Origin: Enterobacteriaceae bacterium
Lineage (GTDB): Bacteria; Pseudomonadota; Gammaproteobacteria; Enterobacterales; Enterobacteriaceae
DNA length: 11,487 nt
NCBI GenBank assembly: GCA_022712475.1
Contig: JALAGK010000596.1
Span: 1-11,487 of the forward strand
Direction: 5' to 3'
The number at the start of each line of letters is the position of its first letter. Within the stretch, counting starts at the first letter, position 1. Made by a program: the position numbers and the translations under genes. The notes under the pieces are model-generated. The model was given only the letters and a program-made list of their open reading frames with translations. It ran no database searches and was not told the DNA's origin. Of the stretch, positions 1 to 8,852 are shown in pieces.

Positions 1-297
1 GGGCGTAAAAAGCCATATGTAAAGCAGCGCAACGGCGCTGTAGAACCCACTACACAGGCCGATGCGCAAAAAATGTCGCCCCCTGGCGCTGCGTTCGCCA
101 AAGAACAAATAACCGGAAATCATAAAAAATACGGGAACGCAGACGCGGGAGGCGGAGTCGAGAATATTGGCAAACATCCAGCTCGGCATATTGATGCTGT
201 TAGCGTTATTGATGTACCAGGTGGTGGTGTGGATGGTAATGACCATCAGACAGGCTATCCCGCGCAGATTATCTATCCAGTTAATTTTTTGCTGCAT
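1..297 (-). CDS. wecH: WecH (YiaH) O-acetyltransferase, 5' part only, cut by window edge
   Basis: This is the first 99 codons of an integral-membrane acyltransferase-3 family protein. The E. coli homologue is about 330 residues long and O-acetylates enterobacterial common antigen in the inner membrane. The N-terminus ([19 protein letters not shown]) and the later stretch [11 protein letters not shown] closely follow remembered E. coli WecH. Arg12 and His23 are separated by ten residues, giving the R-x10-H motif typical of acyltransferase-3 enzymes; His23 lies in IHTTTWY. Two hydrophobic segments are visible, at about residues 11-25 and 52-66, with a third starting near 79. The start at 297 is preceded on the minus strand by a Shine-Dalgarno-like AGAGGAA. 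It diverges from ysaB. The remainder of the gene lies outside the window, so its integrity cannot be judged. Confidence 0.93.
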   Translation of the reverse strand, partial: MQQKINWIDNLRGIACLMVITIHTTTWYINNANSINMPSWMFANILDSASRVCVPVFFMISGYLFFGERSARGRHFLRIGLCSGFYSAVALLYIWLFTP

Positions 298-356
298 CAG
301 TTCCTCTGTACTCTTTTTACCGACAACCAGTGTGACGGTTGGGCGGTACGTAAGGC

Positions 357-377
357 ACTCGGGCCAGTCCGAGTTTT
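357..377 (+). terminator. Terminator-like hairpin in the wecH-ysaB divergent gap
   Basis: ACTCGG (357-362) pairs perfectly with CCGAGT (369-374). A G-U pair can extend it to seven pairs around a CCAG loop, and the second arm runs into TTTT on the plus strand. The shape is that of a weak intrinsic terminator, but it lies upstream of ysaB in a divergent gap. No plus-strand gene ends just before it, so it may stop antisense or read-out transcription, or may be incidental. Confidence 0.35.
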
Positions 378-406
378 GACCGCTTTCACAAAATACGCTT
401 CACTAT
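376..406 (+). promoter_or_regulatory. Weak candidate promoter for ysaB
   Basis: TTGACC (376-381) is a good -35 match, and CACTAT (401-406) is a poor -10 at 19-bp spacing. No better sigma-70 pair was seen between here and ysaB. The rest of the 298-471 divergent gap holds only the hairpin at 357-377 and the wecH ribosome binding site. No clear wecH promoter was recognised. Confidence 0.3.
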
Positions 407-471
407 TCAGGCATTGGGCGTAAAAGCGGGTGCTTAAAAAACAATAATGATGGTAGCGGGTATACAACGTG

Positions 472-783
472 ATGAAACACATGATGATAGCAATACTGGC
501 GCTGGGCAGTGTTGCGCTGGCAGGCTGCACGGCCCAGGAGCAAGATACACCGCACAGGGTTGCGCAAAAAACGCCCATGAGCGCGGCGCGCACGCTGACG
601 ATGGAACAGACATGCAAAGATGAGGCGGCGCGGCGCTATAACACCGAGGTTCGCCTGATTCAGGTGCAAGGATTCGAGGCGTTTCAGGGCAGCTATGAAA
701 TGCCAGGGCGCACCGGGCGCGAGGAAGGTTTTACCTGCACCTTTGACCCCGAAGGGCAGTTCCTGCACTTGTCCATGCGCTAA
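472..783 (+). CDS. ysaB: YsaB-like small lipoprotein
   Basis: This encodes a 103-residue predicted lipoprotein of unknown function. The N-terminus MKHMMIAILALGSVALAGC has a short charged start, a hydrophobic core and a lipobox LAGC, with Cys19 as the lipidated residue after signal peptidase II cleavage. The C-terminal half (CKDEAARRYNTE, FQGSYEM, then QFLHLSMR at the end) matches remembered E. coli YsaB, which is about 99 residues long. ATG 472 was chosen because it gives the normal lysine/histidine n-region. A GTG directly before it (469) and an ATG at 481 are alternatives, and no start has a strong Shine-Dalgarno. The position between divergent wecH and co-directional glyQ is the same as in E. 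coli. The residue after Cys19 is Thr rather than Asp, so outer-membrane sorting is inferred. Confidence 0.9.
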   Translation: MKHMMIAILALGSVALAGCTAQEQDTPHRVAQKTPMSAARTLTMEQTCKDEAARRYNTEVRLIQVQGFEAFQGSYEMPGRTGREEGFTCTFDPEGQFLHLSMR

Positions 784-790
784 AGGCAGG

Positions 791-839
791 TGGCTTTTCT
801 GGCTGATGTTTCGGCAAAATTAGCTGCCTTTTCTGGCTG
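791..839 (+). repeat. Duplicated 15-bp motif upstream of glyQ
   Basis: TGGCTTTTCTGGCTG (791-805) and TGCCTTTTCTGGCTG (825-839) differ at one position and begin 34 bp apart, about three helical turns. A shorter echo, TGCCTTTG, follows near 846. The pair fills most of the ysaB-glyQ gap. It could be a duplicated protein-binding site or simply a local duplication. Confidence 0.6.
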
Positions 840-865
840 TATATCTGCCTTTGTGCGGGTATACT
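837..865 (+). promoter_or_regulatory. Candidate glyQS promoter
   Basis: TATACT (860-865) is a strong -10 hexamer located 45 bp before the glyQ start. At 17-bp spacing the -35 position reads CTGTAT (837-842), which is poor, so the promoter may depend on an activator or on the upstream motif pair. No clear terminator for ysaB was seen in 784-859, so read-through from ysaB is possible. Confidence 0.45.
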
Positions 866-910
866 GGCCGTTTCCGTAATGATATTGCGCGTATCGCACA
901 CGAAACTATT

Positions 911-1825
911 ATGCAAAAGTTTGATACAAAGACCTTCCAGGGCCTGATCCTGACCTTACAGGATTACTGGGCTCGCCAGGGCTGCACCATTGTTCAACCT
1001 CTGGACATGGAAGTCGGCGCAGGCACCTCTCATCCCATGACCTGCCTGCGTGCGCTTGGCCCTGAGCCAATGGCCGCTGCTTATGTTCAGCCTTCACGCC
1101 GCCCGACCGATGGCCGCTACGGCGAAAACCCGAACCGTTTACAGCATTACTACCAGTTCCAGGTGGTTATCAAGCCGTCGCCGGACAACATTCAGGAGCT
1201 GTATCTCGGTTCACTGAAAGAGCTGGGTCTGGACCCGACCATTCACGATATCCGCTTTGTTGAAGACAACTGGGAAAACCCAACGCTGGGTGCCTGGGGT
1301 CTTGGCTGGGAAGTATGGCTCAACGGCATGGAAGTGACGCAGTTTACCTACTTCCAGCAGGTAGGTGGCCTTGAGTGTAAGCCGGTGACCGGCGAAATCA
1401 CTTACGGCCTTGAGCGCCTGGCGATGTACATTCAGGGTGTGGACAGCGTTTACGATTTGGTCTGGAGCGATGGCCCGCTGGGTAAAACCACTTATGGCGA
1501 CGTGTTTCACCAGAACGAAGTGGAGCAGTCGACCTACAACTTTGAATACGCCGACGTGGACTTCCTGTTCACCTGCTTTGAGCAGTACGAGAAAGAAGCC
1601 CAGCAGCTGCTGGCGCTGGAAAAACCGCTGCCGCTGCCGGCCTATGAGCGTATTTTGAAGGCGGCGCACAGCTTTAACCTGCTCGATGCCCGCAAAGCCA
1701 TTTCTGTGACCGAACGCCAGCGCTACATTCTGCGCATTCGTACGCTGACCAAAGCCGTGGCCGAAGCCTACTACGCCTCCCGTGAGGCGCTGGGCTTCCC
1801 GATGTGCAACAACAATAAGAAGTAA
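911..1825 (+). CDS. glyQ: Glycyl-tRNA synthetase alpha subunit
   Basis: GlyQ is the catalytic-core subunit of the alpha2beta2 bacterial glycyl-tRNA synthetase. It activates glycine with ATP and, together with GlyS, charges tRNA-Gly in the cytoplasm. The 304-residue product is almost identical to remembered E. coli GlyQ (303 residues), differing mainly at scattered positions and the extreme C-terminus. Class II synthetase signatures are visible: a motif 2 region around residues 63-86 ([13 protein letters not shown] then YYQFQVV) and a motif 3 region with GLER at 166-169. ATG 911 matches the family N-terminus MQKFDT; the frame stays open upstream to 851 but that extension has no family counterpart. 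No strong Shine-Dalgarno precedes it. It is followed by glyS after a 9-bp gap, so the two are co-transcribed. Confidence 0.99.
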   Translation: MQKFDTKTFQGLILTLQDYWARQGCTIVQPLDMEVGAGTSHPMTCLRALGPEPMAAAYVQPSRRPTDGRYGENPNRLQHYYQFQVVIKPSPDNIQELYLGSLKELGLDPTIHDIRFVEDNWENPTLGAWGLGWEVWLNGMEVTQFTYFQQVGGLECKPVTGEITYGLERLAMYIQGVDSVYDLVWSDGPLGKTTYGDVFHQNEVEQSTYNFEYADVDFLFTCFEQYEKEAQQLLALEKPLPLPAYERILKAAHSFNLLDARKAISVTERQRYILRIRTLTKAVAEAYYASREALGFPMCNNNKK

Positions 1826-1834
1826 GAGGCCGCC

Positions 1835-3904
1835 ATGTCTGAGAATACTTTTTTGGTGGAGATTGGCACTGAAGAGCTGCCACCGAAAGCACTGCGCAGC
1901 CTGGCTGAATCCTTTGCTGCTAACGTTACCGCTGAACTGGACGGCGCGGGCATTGCCCACGGCGACGTACAGTGGTTTGCCGCGCCGCGCCGCCTGGCGC
2001 TGAAAGTGGCGCAACTCGCCGCCGCGCAGCCCGATCGCGTGGTGGAAAAACGCGGTCCGGCTATCGCCCAGGCGTTTGATGCCGATGGCAATCCGAGTAA
2101 AGCGGCCGAAGGCTGGGCGCGCGGCTGCGGCATCACCGTGGACCAGGCCGAGCGCATGGTCACCGACAAAGGCGAGTGGCTGCTCTACCGCGCCAACGTC
2201 CAGGGCGAAAGCAGTGAAACGCTGCTGCCAGAAATGGTCAGCCGCGCGCTGGCAAAACTGCCAATTCCAAAACTGATGCGCTGGGGTGCCTCCGACGTGC
2301 ACTTTGTGCGTCCGGTTCACACCGTCACATTGTTGCTGGGCGACAAGTTGCTCCCTGCCACCGTGCTGGGTATTGCGTCTGACCGCGTGATTCGTGGTCA
2401 TCGCTTTATGGGCGAGCCGTCTTTTACCATCGATAACGCTGACCAGTATCCGCAGATTCTGCTGGAGCGCGGCAAAGTGATGGCTGACTACGAGGCGCGT
2501 AAGGCCCAGATCAAAGCGCAAGCCGAAGCGGCAGCGCGTCAGATTGGCGGCAAAGCCGATCTCAGCGATAGCCTGCTTGAAGAAGTGACCTCGCTGGTGG
2601 AATGGCCGGTCGTGCTGACGGCGAAATTTGAAGAGAAATTCCTCGCTGTGCCTGCCGAAGCGCTGGTTTACACCATGAAGGGCGACCAGAAATACTTCCC
2701 GGTGTATGGTAATGACGGCAAACTGCTGCCGAACTTTATCTTTGTGGCCAACATTGACTCCAAAGACCCGCAGCAGATCATCTCTGGTAACGAGAAGGTA
2801 GTGCGCCCGCGCCTGGCCGACGCCGAGTTCTTCTTTAACACCGACCGCAAAAAGCGCCTGGAAGACAATCTACCACGCCTGCAAACCGTGTTGTTCCAGC
2901 AGCAGCTGGGTACGCTGCGCGATAAAACTGACCGCATTGAAGCGTTGTCCGGCTGGATTGCGCGTGAAATTGGCGCGGACGTGAACCATGCGACGCGCGC
3001 GGGTCTGCTGTCTAAGTGCGATCTCATGACCAACATGGTGTTTGAGTTCACCGACACCCAGGGCGTGATGGGCATGCACTATGCGCGTCATGACGGCGAA
3101 GCTGAAGATGTGGCGCTGGCGCTTAACGAGCAGTACATGCCGCGTTTTGCCGGTGACGAACTGCCGTCAAGCCTGGTTTCCTGTGCGGTGGCGATTGCCG
3201 ATAAAATGGATACCCTGGCGGGCATCTTCGGCATTGGTCAGCATCCGAAGGGCGACAAAGACCCGTTTGCGCTGCGCCGTGCTGCGCTCGGCGTGCTGCG
3301 TATTATCGTTGAGAAGAACCTGCCGCTCGACTTGCAGACGCTGACTGCGGAAGCGGTGCGCCTGTACGGTGACAAGCTCACCAACGGCAACGTTATCGAC
3401 GATGTTATCGACTTTATGCTGGGTCGCTTCCGCGCCTGGTATCAGGAAGAAGGCCACGCCGTGGATACCATCCAGGCGGTGCTGGCACGTCGTCCGACCC
3501 GCCCGGCGGACTTTGACGCGCGCGTGAAGGCGGTCACCCACTTCCGCACGCTGGAGGCTGCGGCCGCGCTGGCAGCGGCCAACAAGCGTGTGTCCAACAT
3601 TCTTGCTAAATCCAGCGAGCAGCTGAATGACCGTGTTCAGGCTTCTGTGCTGAAAGAGAACGAGGAGATTCGCCTGGCTATGCAGGTGACTGCGCTGCGC
3701 GACAAGCTGGCGCCGTACTACGCCGAAGGTCGCTACCAGGAAGCGCTGGTGGAGCTGGCGAACCTGCGCGAGCCGGTGGATGAGTTCTTTGACAAGGTGA
3801 TGGTCAACGCTGACGACAAAGACCTGCGTATCAACCGTCTGACGCTGCTGGCAAACCTGCGTGAACTGTTCCTGCAGGCTGCGGATATCTCGCTGCTGCA
3901 GTAA
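1835..3904 (+). CDS. glyS: Glycyl-tRNA synthetase beta subunit
   Basis: GlyS is the 689-residue partner of GlyQ, the same length as in E. coli. In this family the beta subunit binds tRNA-Gly and completes the charging enzyme. The N-terminus ([20 protein letters not shown]) is the standard family start. An HD-domain-like sequence HYARHDGE begins at His415, with His419-Asp420 following. The C-terminal part, roughly residues 570-689, is the DALR-type anticodon-binding region, ending in the helix-rich [14 protein letters not shown]. The start has a Shine-Dalgarno, TAAGAGG at 1823-1829, that overlaps the glyQ stop codon, suggesting translational coupling with glyQ. The gene is intact with no frameshift and is closed by a strong terminator at 3923. 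The long antisense frame across glyQ-glyS is a shadow. Confidence 0.99.
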   Translation: MSENTFLVEIGTEELPPKALRSLAESFAANVTAELDGAGIAHGDVQWFAAPRRLALKVAQLAAAQPDRVVEKRGPAIAQAFDADGNPSKAAEGWARGCGITVDQAERMVTDKGEWLLYRANVQGESSETLLPEMVSRALAKLPIPKLMRWGASDVHFVRPVHTVTLLLGDKLLPATVLGIASDRVIRGHRFMGEPSFTIDNADQYPQILLERGKVMADYEARKAQIKAQAEAAARQIGGKADLSDSLLEEVTSLVEWPVVLTAKFEEKFLAVPAEALVYTMKGDQKYFPVYGNDGKLLPNFIFVANIDSKDPQQIISGNEKVVRPRLADAEFFFNTDRKKRLEDNLPRLQTVLFQQQLGTLRDKTDRIEALSGWIAREIGADVNHATRAGLLSKCDLMTNMVFEFTDTQGVMGMHYARHDGEAEDVALALNEQYMPRFAGDELPSSLVSCAVAIADKMDTLAGIFGIGQHPKGDKDPFALRRAALGVLRIIVEKNLPLDLQTLTAEAVRLYGDKLTNGNVIDDVIDFMLGRFRAWYQEEGHAVDTIQAVLARRPTRPADFDARVKAVTHFRTLEAAAALAAANKRVSNILAKSSEQLNDRVQASVLKENEEIRLAMQVTALRDKLAPYYAEGRYQEALVELANLREPVDEFFDKVMVNADDKDLRINRLTLLANLRELFLQAADISLLQ

Positions 3905-3922
3905 CCGTAGCGTTGTGCATGT

Positions 3923-3951
3923 AAAAACGGCTCCCTTTGGAGCCGTTTTTT
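3923..3951 (+). terminator. Strong intrinsic terminator of glyQS
   Basis: AAAAACGGCTCC (3923-3934) pairs perfectly with GGAGCCGTTTTT (3939-3950) around a CTTT loop, ending in a run of six T to 3951. It begins 19 bp after the glyS stop. The A-tract on the left arm means it could also stop leftward transcription, for instance read-through from ascG. Confidence 0.93.
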
Positions 3952-4008
3952 ATTGCCTGTGTCTGAGTGCGCCTTGAGTAAAATTTAGCTTATTTCTGGC
4001 TTTTCATG

Positions 4009-4026
4009 AAAAATGGCGGCATTTTT
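4009..4026 (-). terminator. Weak candidate terminator for ascG
   Basis: AAAAATG (4009-4015) and CATTTTT (4020-4026) form a seven-pair stem around GCGG, located 18 bp past the ascG stop on the minus strand. The stem is AT-rich and symmetrical, so any activity would be weak and possibly bidirectional. The rest of 3952-4043 shows nothing else recognisable; no trace of cspA or hokA was seen there. Confidence 0.45.
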
Positions 4027-4043
4027 GTGTGAATTGATGTGCT

Positions 4044-5063
4044 TTATTTTGTGTAAAAAGGGCCGTTTGCCACCGACTCACGTAAAATAAGCTCGCCCGT
4101 AAACGCGCTGCTTGCGTTGAACGCCCCGCCATCAAGCATAAACAGCAGCTTGTTAATGGTGTCTTTCACCATATCGCTCACGGGCACTTTCACGCTGGAG
4201 AGCGACGGCACGGTAAACGGCGCGACAGGAATGTCGTCAAAGCCTATCACCGATACCTGCTCTGGTAGCGCAAACCCGGCGTCGTGCAGGCGCTTGATGG
4301 CGCCTGTTGCCATATTGTCATTGCTGGCAACCAGTGCACTGAACGACGCACCGTTGTCCAGGAGCTGCGTTACAGCCTCGGCACCGCTCTCTGGCGTCCA
4401 TTTCCCTTCAACAATTAGCGCGTCGTTGAGCGCAATAGCCTGTTTTGCCAGCGCGTCTTTGTAGCCCGATAAACGCTCGATAGCGGTAGGCGAGCCCTGA
4501 GCACCAGTGATAAACGCGATATCACGATGGCCGCGCCTGATGAGTTGTTCCACCGCCGCCTGACTTGCGGCGCGATGGTCGGCAAAAATGCAGTGGCTGA
4601 CGTTTTTACGCAGCCTGCGGTTGAGCACCATAATCGGTTGGCGGTGGCTCATCACAATCTCGTCGAGTTCATCAGCGCTGAGAAAACGCGGATAAATAAC
4701 CAGGGCGTCACAGCGTAAATCGAGCAGAAATTCAATGGCTTCTCGCTCCTGGGCGGCGCTATGCTTACCGTCAGCAAGCAGCAGCTGGCGACCATGGTCT
4801 TCGGCCATGTGTGCCGCCTGTGCGAGTAATTCGCTAAAATAGCTGCCGTTATACAGCGTATTGGTCATCACCAGGCCGATTGTCTGCGACTGCTGGGTTG
4901 CCAGCTGGCGCGCCAACAGATTCGGGCGATAGCCGCTCTCTTCAATGGCTTTAAACACCCGTTCGCGAGCCGCTTTACCCACATAACCTTTCCCGGACAG
5001 CACCCGCGAGACGGTGGCTTTTGAGACGCCTGCGAGCTTTGCCACTTCCTGCATGGTTGTCAT
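4044..5063 (-). CDS. ascG: AscG-type LacI-family repressor of the asc operon
   Basis: This is a 339-residue LacI/GalR-family DNA-binding regulator. The N-terminal helix-turn-helix is clear at residues 4-24 (MQEVAKLAGVSKATVSRVLS), followed by the hinge region YRPNLLARQL near 46-55. The rest is a periplasmic-binding-protein-like effector domain, with family landmarks such as ALVASNDNMA and VSVIGFDDIPVAP. It matches remembered E. coli AscG (about 336 residues) throughout, including LADGKHSA and LNRRLRKN. ATG 5063 gives the family start MTTM; GAAGTGA upstream may be a weak ribosome binding site. The gene diverges from ascFB across a 314-bp gap that contains an AscG-like operator. It is therefore expected to repress ascFB and release on sugar signal, and may also control itself. 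Confidence 0.94.
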   Translation of the reverse strand: MTTMQEVAKLAGVSKATVSRVLSGKGYVGKAARERVFKAIEESGYRPNLLARQLATQQSQTIGLVMTNTLYNGSYFSELLAQAAHMAEDHGRQLLLADGKHSAAQEREAIEFLLDLRCDALVIYPRFLSADELDEIVMSHRQPIMVLNRRLRKNVSHCIFADHRAASQAAVEQLIRRGHRDIAFITGAQGSPTAIERLSGYKDALAKQAIALNDALIVEGKWTPESGAEAVTQLLDNGASFSALVASNDNMATGAIKRLHDAGFALPEQVSVIGFDDIPVAPFTVPSLSSVKVPVSDMVKDTINKLLFMLDGGAFNASSAFTGELILRESVANGPFYTK

Positions 5064-5087
5064 CTTTTCACTTCGCCTGCCTTATCC

Positions 5088-5103
5088 AAACTGCGCACAG
5101 TTT
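5088..5103. promoter_or_regulatory. Inverted repeat just upstream of ascG
   Basis: AAACTG (5088-5093) and CAGTTT (5098-5103) flank CGCA, giving a perfect six-bp-arm palindrome 24 bp upstream of the ascG start. It does not resemble the AACCGGTT operator core. It may be a binding site for another protein affecting ascG, or a small hairpin in its leader. Confidence 0.4.
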
Positions 5104-5212
5104 ACTTCAGCGGCCATGCTTTTTCAGCCGTTGCACGCGAGCTAATCCTGCGCTGCACAAGCAGTAATGGCGATCTGTGTCACGAATGTGGATCAAGGTT
5201 GGTGTGAATTTA

Positions 5213-5241
5213 TTGTCAGGTGGAAATAATATATTCATGAT
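5213..5241 (+). promoter_or_regulatory. Candidate ascFB promoter
   Basis: TTGTCA (5213-5218) and CATGAT (5236-5241) are separated by 17 bp. Transcription would start near 5248, placing the AscG-type operator over the start site as expected for LacI-type repression. TATATT (5230-5235) is a rival -10, but its -35 would be poor. Confidence 0.55.
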
Positions 5242-5245
5242 TTTG

Positions 5246-5259
5246 TGGAACCGGTTTCC
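5246..5259. promoter_or_regulatory. AscG-type operator
   Basis: TGGAACCGGTTTCC contains the palindromic core AACCGGTT with the central CG step typical of LacI-family operators. It matches 12 of 14 positions of the E. coli AscG consensus as I recall it (TGAAACCGGTTTCA). Only one such site was seen in the divergent region. Confidence 0.75.
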
Positions 5260-5328
5260 TGTTTTGGACCTACCCGCCGCGATAAAGCCGCGACAGACGG
5301 CATGCGCGGGTCGCTAAAACCTCACAGT

Positions 5329-5347
5329 CTGCGCAAGCGTTGCGCAG
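5329..5347 (+). promoter_or_regulatory. Hairpin in the ascF leader
   Basis: CTGCGCAA (5329-5336) and TTGCGCAG (5340-5347) form a perfect eight-pair stem with a GCG loop, 30 bp before ascF. No T-run follows, so it is not a classical terminator, and no BglG-type antiterminator site was recognised. It may stabilise the transcript or modulate ascF translation. Confidence 0.5.
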
Positions 5348-5377
5348 TGGTATCCCTACAAGAGAAGAAACAAACTC

Positions 5378-8285
<2,908 letters not shown>

Positions 8286-8292
8286 TAAATGT

Positions 8293-8319
8293 GGCACAAC
8301 CGCCTGCTGGGGTTGTGCC
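8293..8319. terminator. Hairpin between convergent ascB and yiaG
   Basis: GGCACAACC (8293-8301) and GGTTGTGCC (8311-8319) form a nine-pair stem with a nine-base loop, seven bases after the ascB stop. No T-run follows on the plus strand and only a short ATTTATT on the minus strand. It probably serves as a weak shared terminator for the two converging genes. Confidence 0.6.
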
Positions 8320-8330
8320 GCCTGAAGACA

Positions 8331-8618
8331 TCATTCTGTTAACTGTTTACTCAGCCGCGGGTTGGCCTGTAGCAGACGCAGCAGCTTCAACTCTGCGCCA
8401 GACGGCCTGACGCGGCGTTCGGCCCACTCCCTTACTGTGGTGACGCTCACGCCCATGACCTGGGCAAACTCATTGTCTTCAAGCCCTGTGCTGTTGCGCA
8501 GCGCCATAAATTCGGCAAACGTATCGGGATGGGTACGCCCGACCGTGCGTTCTGATTTCTTAAAAACGATATATTCCAGGTTATTCAGTAACTCAGAGAC
8601 GGGATCGTTCAATTCCAT
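8331..8618 (-). CDS. yiaG: YiaG, small XRE-type helix-turn-helix protein
   Basis: This 95-residue protein resembles E. coli YiaG (96 residues), a predicted DNA-binding protein without a settled function. The C-terminal part carries the helix-turn-helix at about residues 47-67 (LEDNEFAQVMGVSVTTVREW), followed by RRVRPSGAELKLLRL and the family ending NPRLSKQL. The first 30 residues are more divergent from E. coli. Similar folds occur in HigA- and MqsA-type antitoxins, but no toxin-sized neighbour lies beside it, so a toxin-antitoxin role is not supported here. ATG 8618 has an excellent ribosome binding site (AAGGAG, six bases before it). It lies downstream of the PcaK-like gene on the same strand, but a terminator and a 234-bp gap separate them, so it probably has its own promoter. 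Confidence 0.93.
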   Translation of the reverse strand: MELNDPVSELLNNLEYIVFKKSERTVGRTHPDTFAEFMALRNSTGLEDNEFAQVMGVSVTTVREWAERRVRPSGAELKLLRLLQANPRLSKQLTE

Positions 8619-8852
8619 GAGAACTCCTTAATGTCTTCACACAGCTGAGGAGTAAAGCGGTAAAGATGCCCTTCCGCTTGCGGCTCGCCAGAATAGGCGA
8701 AAGTACTACGTTTTAAGGATAGTTCTTAAGTAACAGTCTTACAGGCGAAGAGAGTGACCGATTGTGCTTCATTACGGCGGGGCGTCAATAACACGCTGAA
8801 AGTGTGGGTAATATTTCTTAAAAAATTAGCGGCGGGCAGCGCCGCCAGTAAG
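8619..8852 (-). promoter_or_regulatory. yiaG upstream region
   Basis: This gap holds the AAGGAG ribosome binding site of yiaG, the terminator of the transporter gene (8820-8846), and two small inverted repeats: CCGC-TT-GCGG around 8674-8683 and TCGCC (8685-8689) with GGCGA (8696-8700). No convincing sigma-70 promoter was found by eye, although one is expected between 8640 and 8815. In E. coli this side of yiaG faces yiaF directly. Confidence 0.45.
8820..8846 (-). terminator. Intrinsic terminator of the PcaK-like gene
   Basis: Six bases past the minus-strand stop codon, GGCGG (8831-8835) pairs with CCGCC (8842-8846); an alternative register uses GCGGC and GCCGC. On the minus strand the stem is followed within five bases by a run of six T (complement of A 8820-8825). 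This ends the transporter transcript before yiaG. Confidence 0.8.

Larger units (their letters stand above)
5064..5377. promoter_or_regulatory. ascG-ascF divergent regulatory region
   Basis: This 314-bp gap separates ascG from ascF. From left to right it holds an inverted repeat near ascG (5088-5103), a possible weak CRP-like site (TGTGA at 5203-5207, then TGTCA at 5214-5218), the ascF promoter (5213-5241), the AscG-type operator (5246-5259), a GC-rich stretch with GCCGCGA twice, and a leader hairpin (5329-5347). The ascF ribosome binding site is the purine-rich AAGAGAAGA before ATG 5378. No ascG promoter was recognised. Confidence 0.7.

Noticed and set aside
73..423. Plus-strand frames opposite the 5' end of wecH
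   Set aside because: The minus-strand translation matches WecH, so these are shadows.
403..768. Minus-strand frame opposite ysaB
   Set aside because: The plus-strand product has a proper lipobox and YsaB similarity; the antisense frame shows nothing.
1211..2521. A 436-codon open frame on the minus strand across glyQ and glyS
   Set aside because: It is antisense to two certain genes, has no recognisable domain, and is His/Arg/Gln-rich as expected of a shadow frame opposite GC-rich coding sequence.
5248..5377. BglG-type antitermination control in the ascF leader
   Set aside because: No ribonucleic antiterminator motif, no terminator with a T-run and no antiterminator gene is present; a LacI-type repressor and operator explain the control.
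8331..8618. yiaG as the antitoxin of a toxin-antitoxin pair
   Set aside because: The fold is similar to HigA-like antitoxins, but no small toxin frame lies on either side and the synteny matches plain YiaG.
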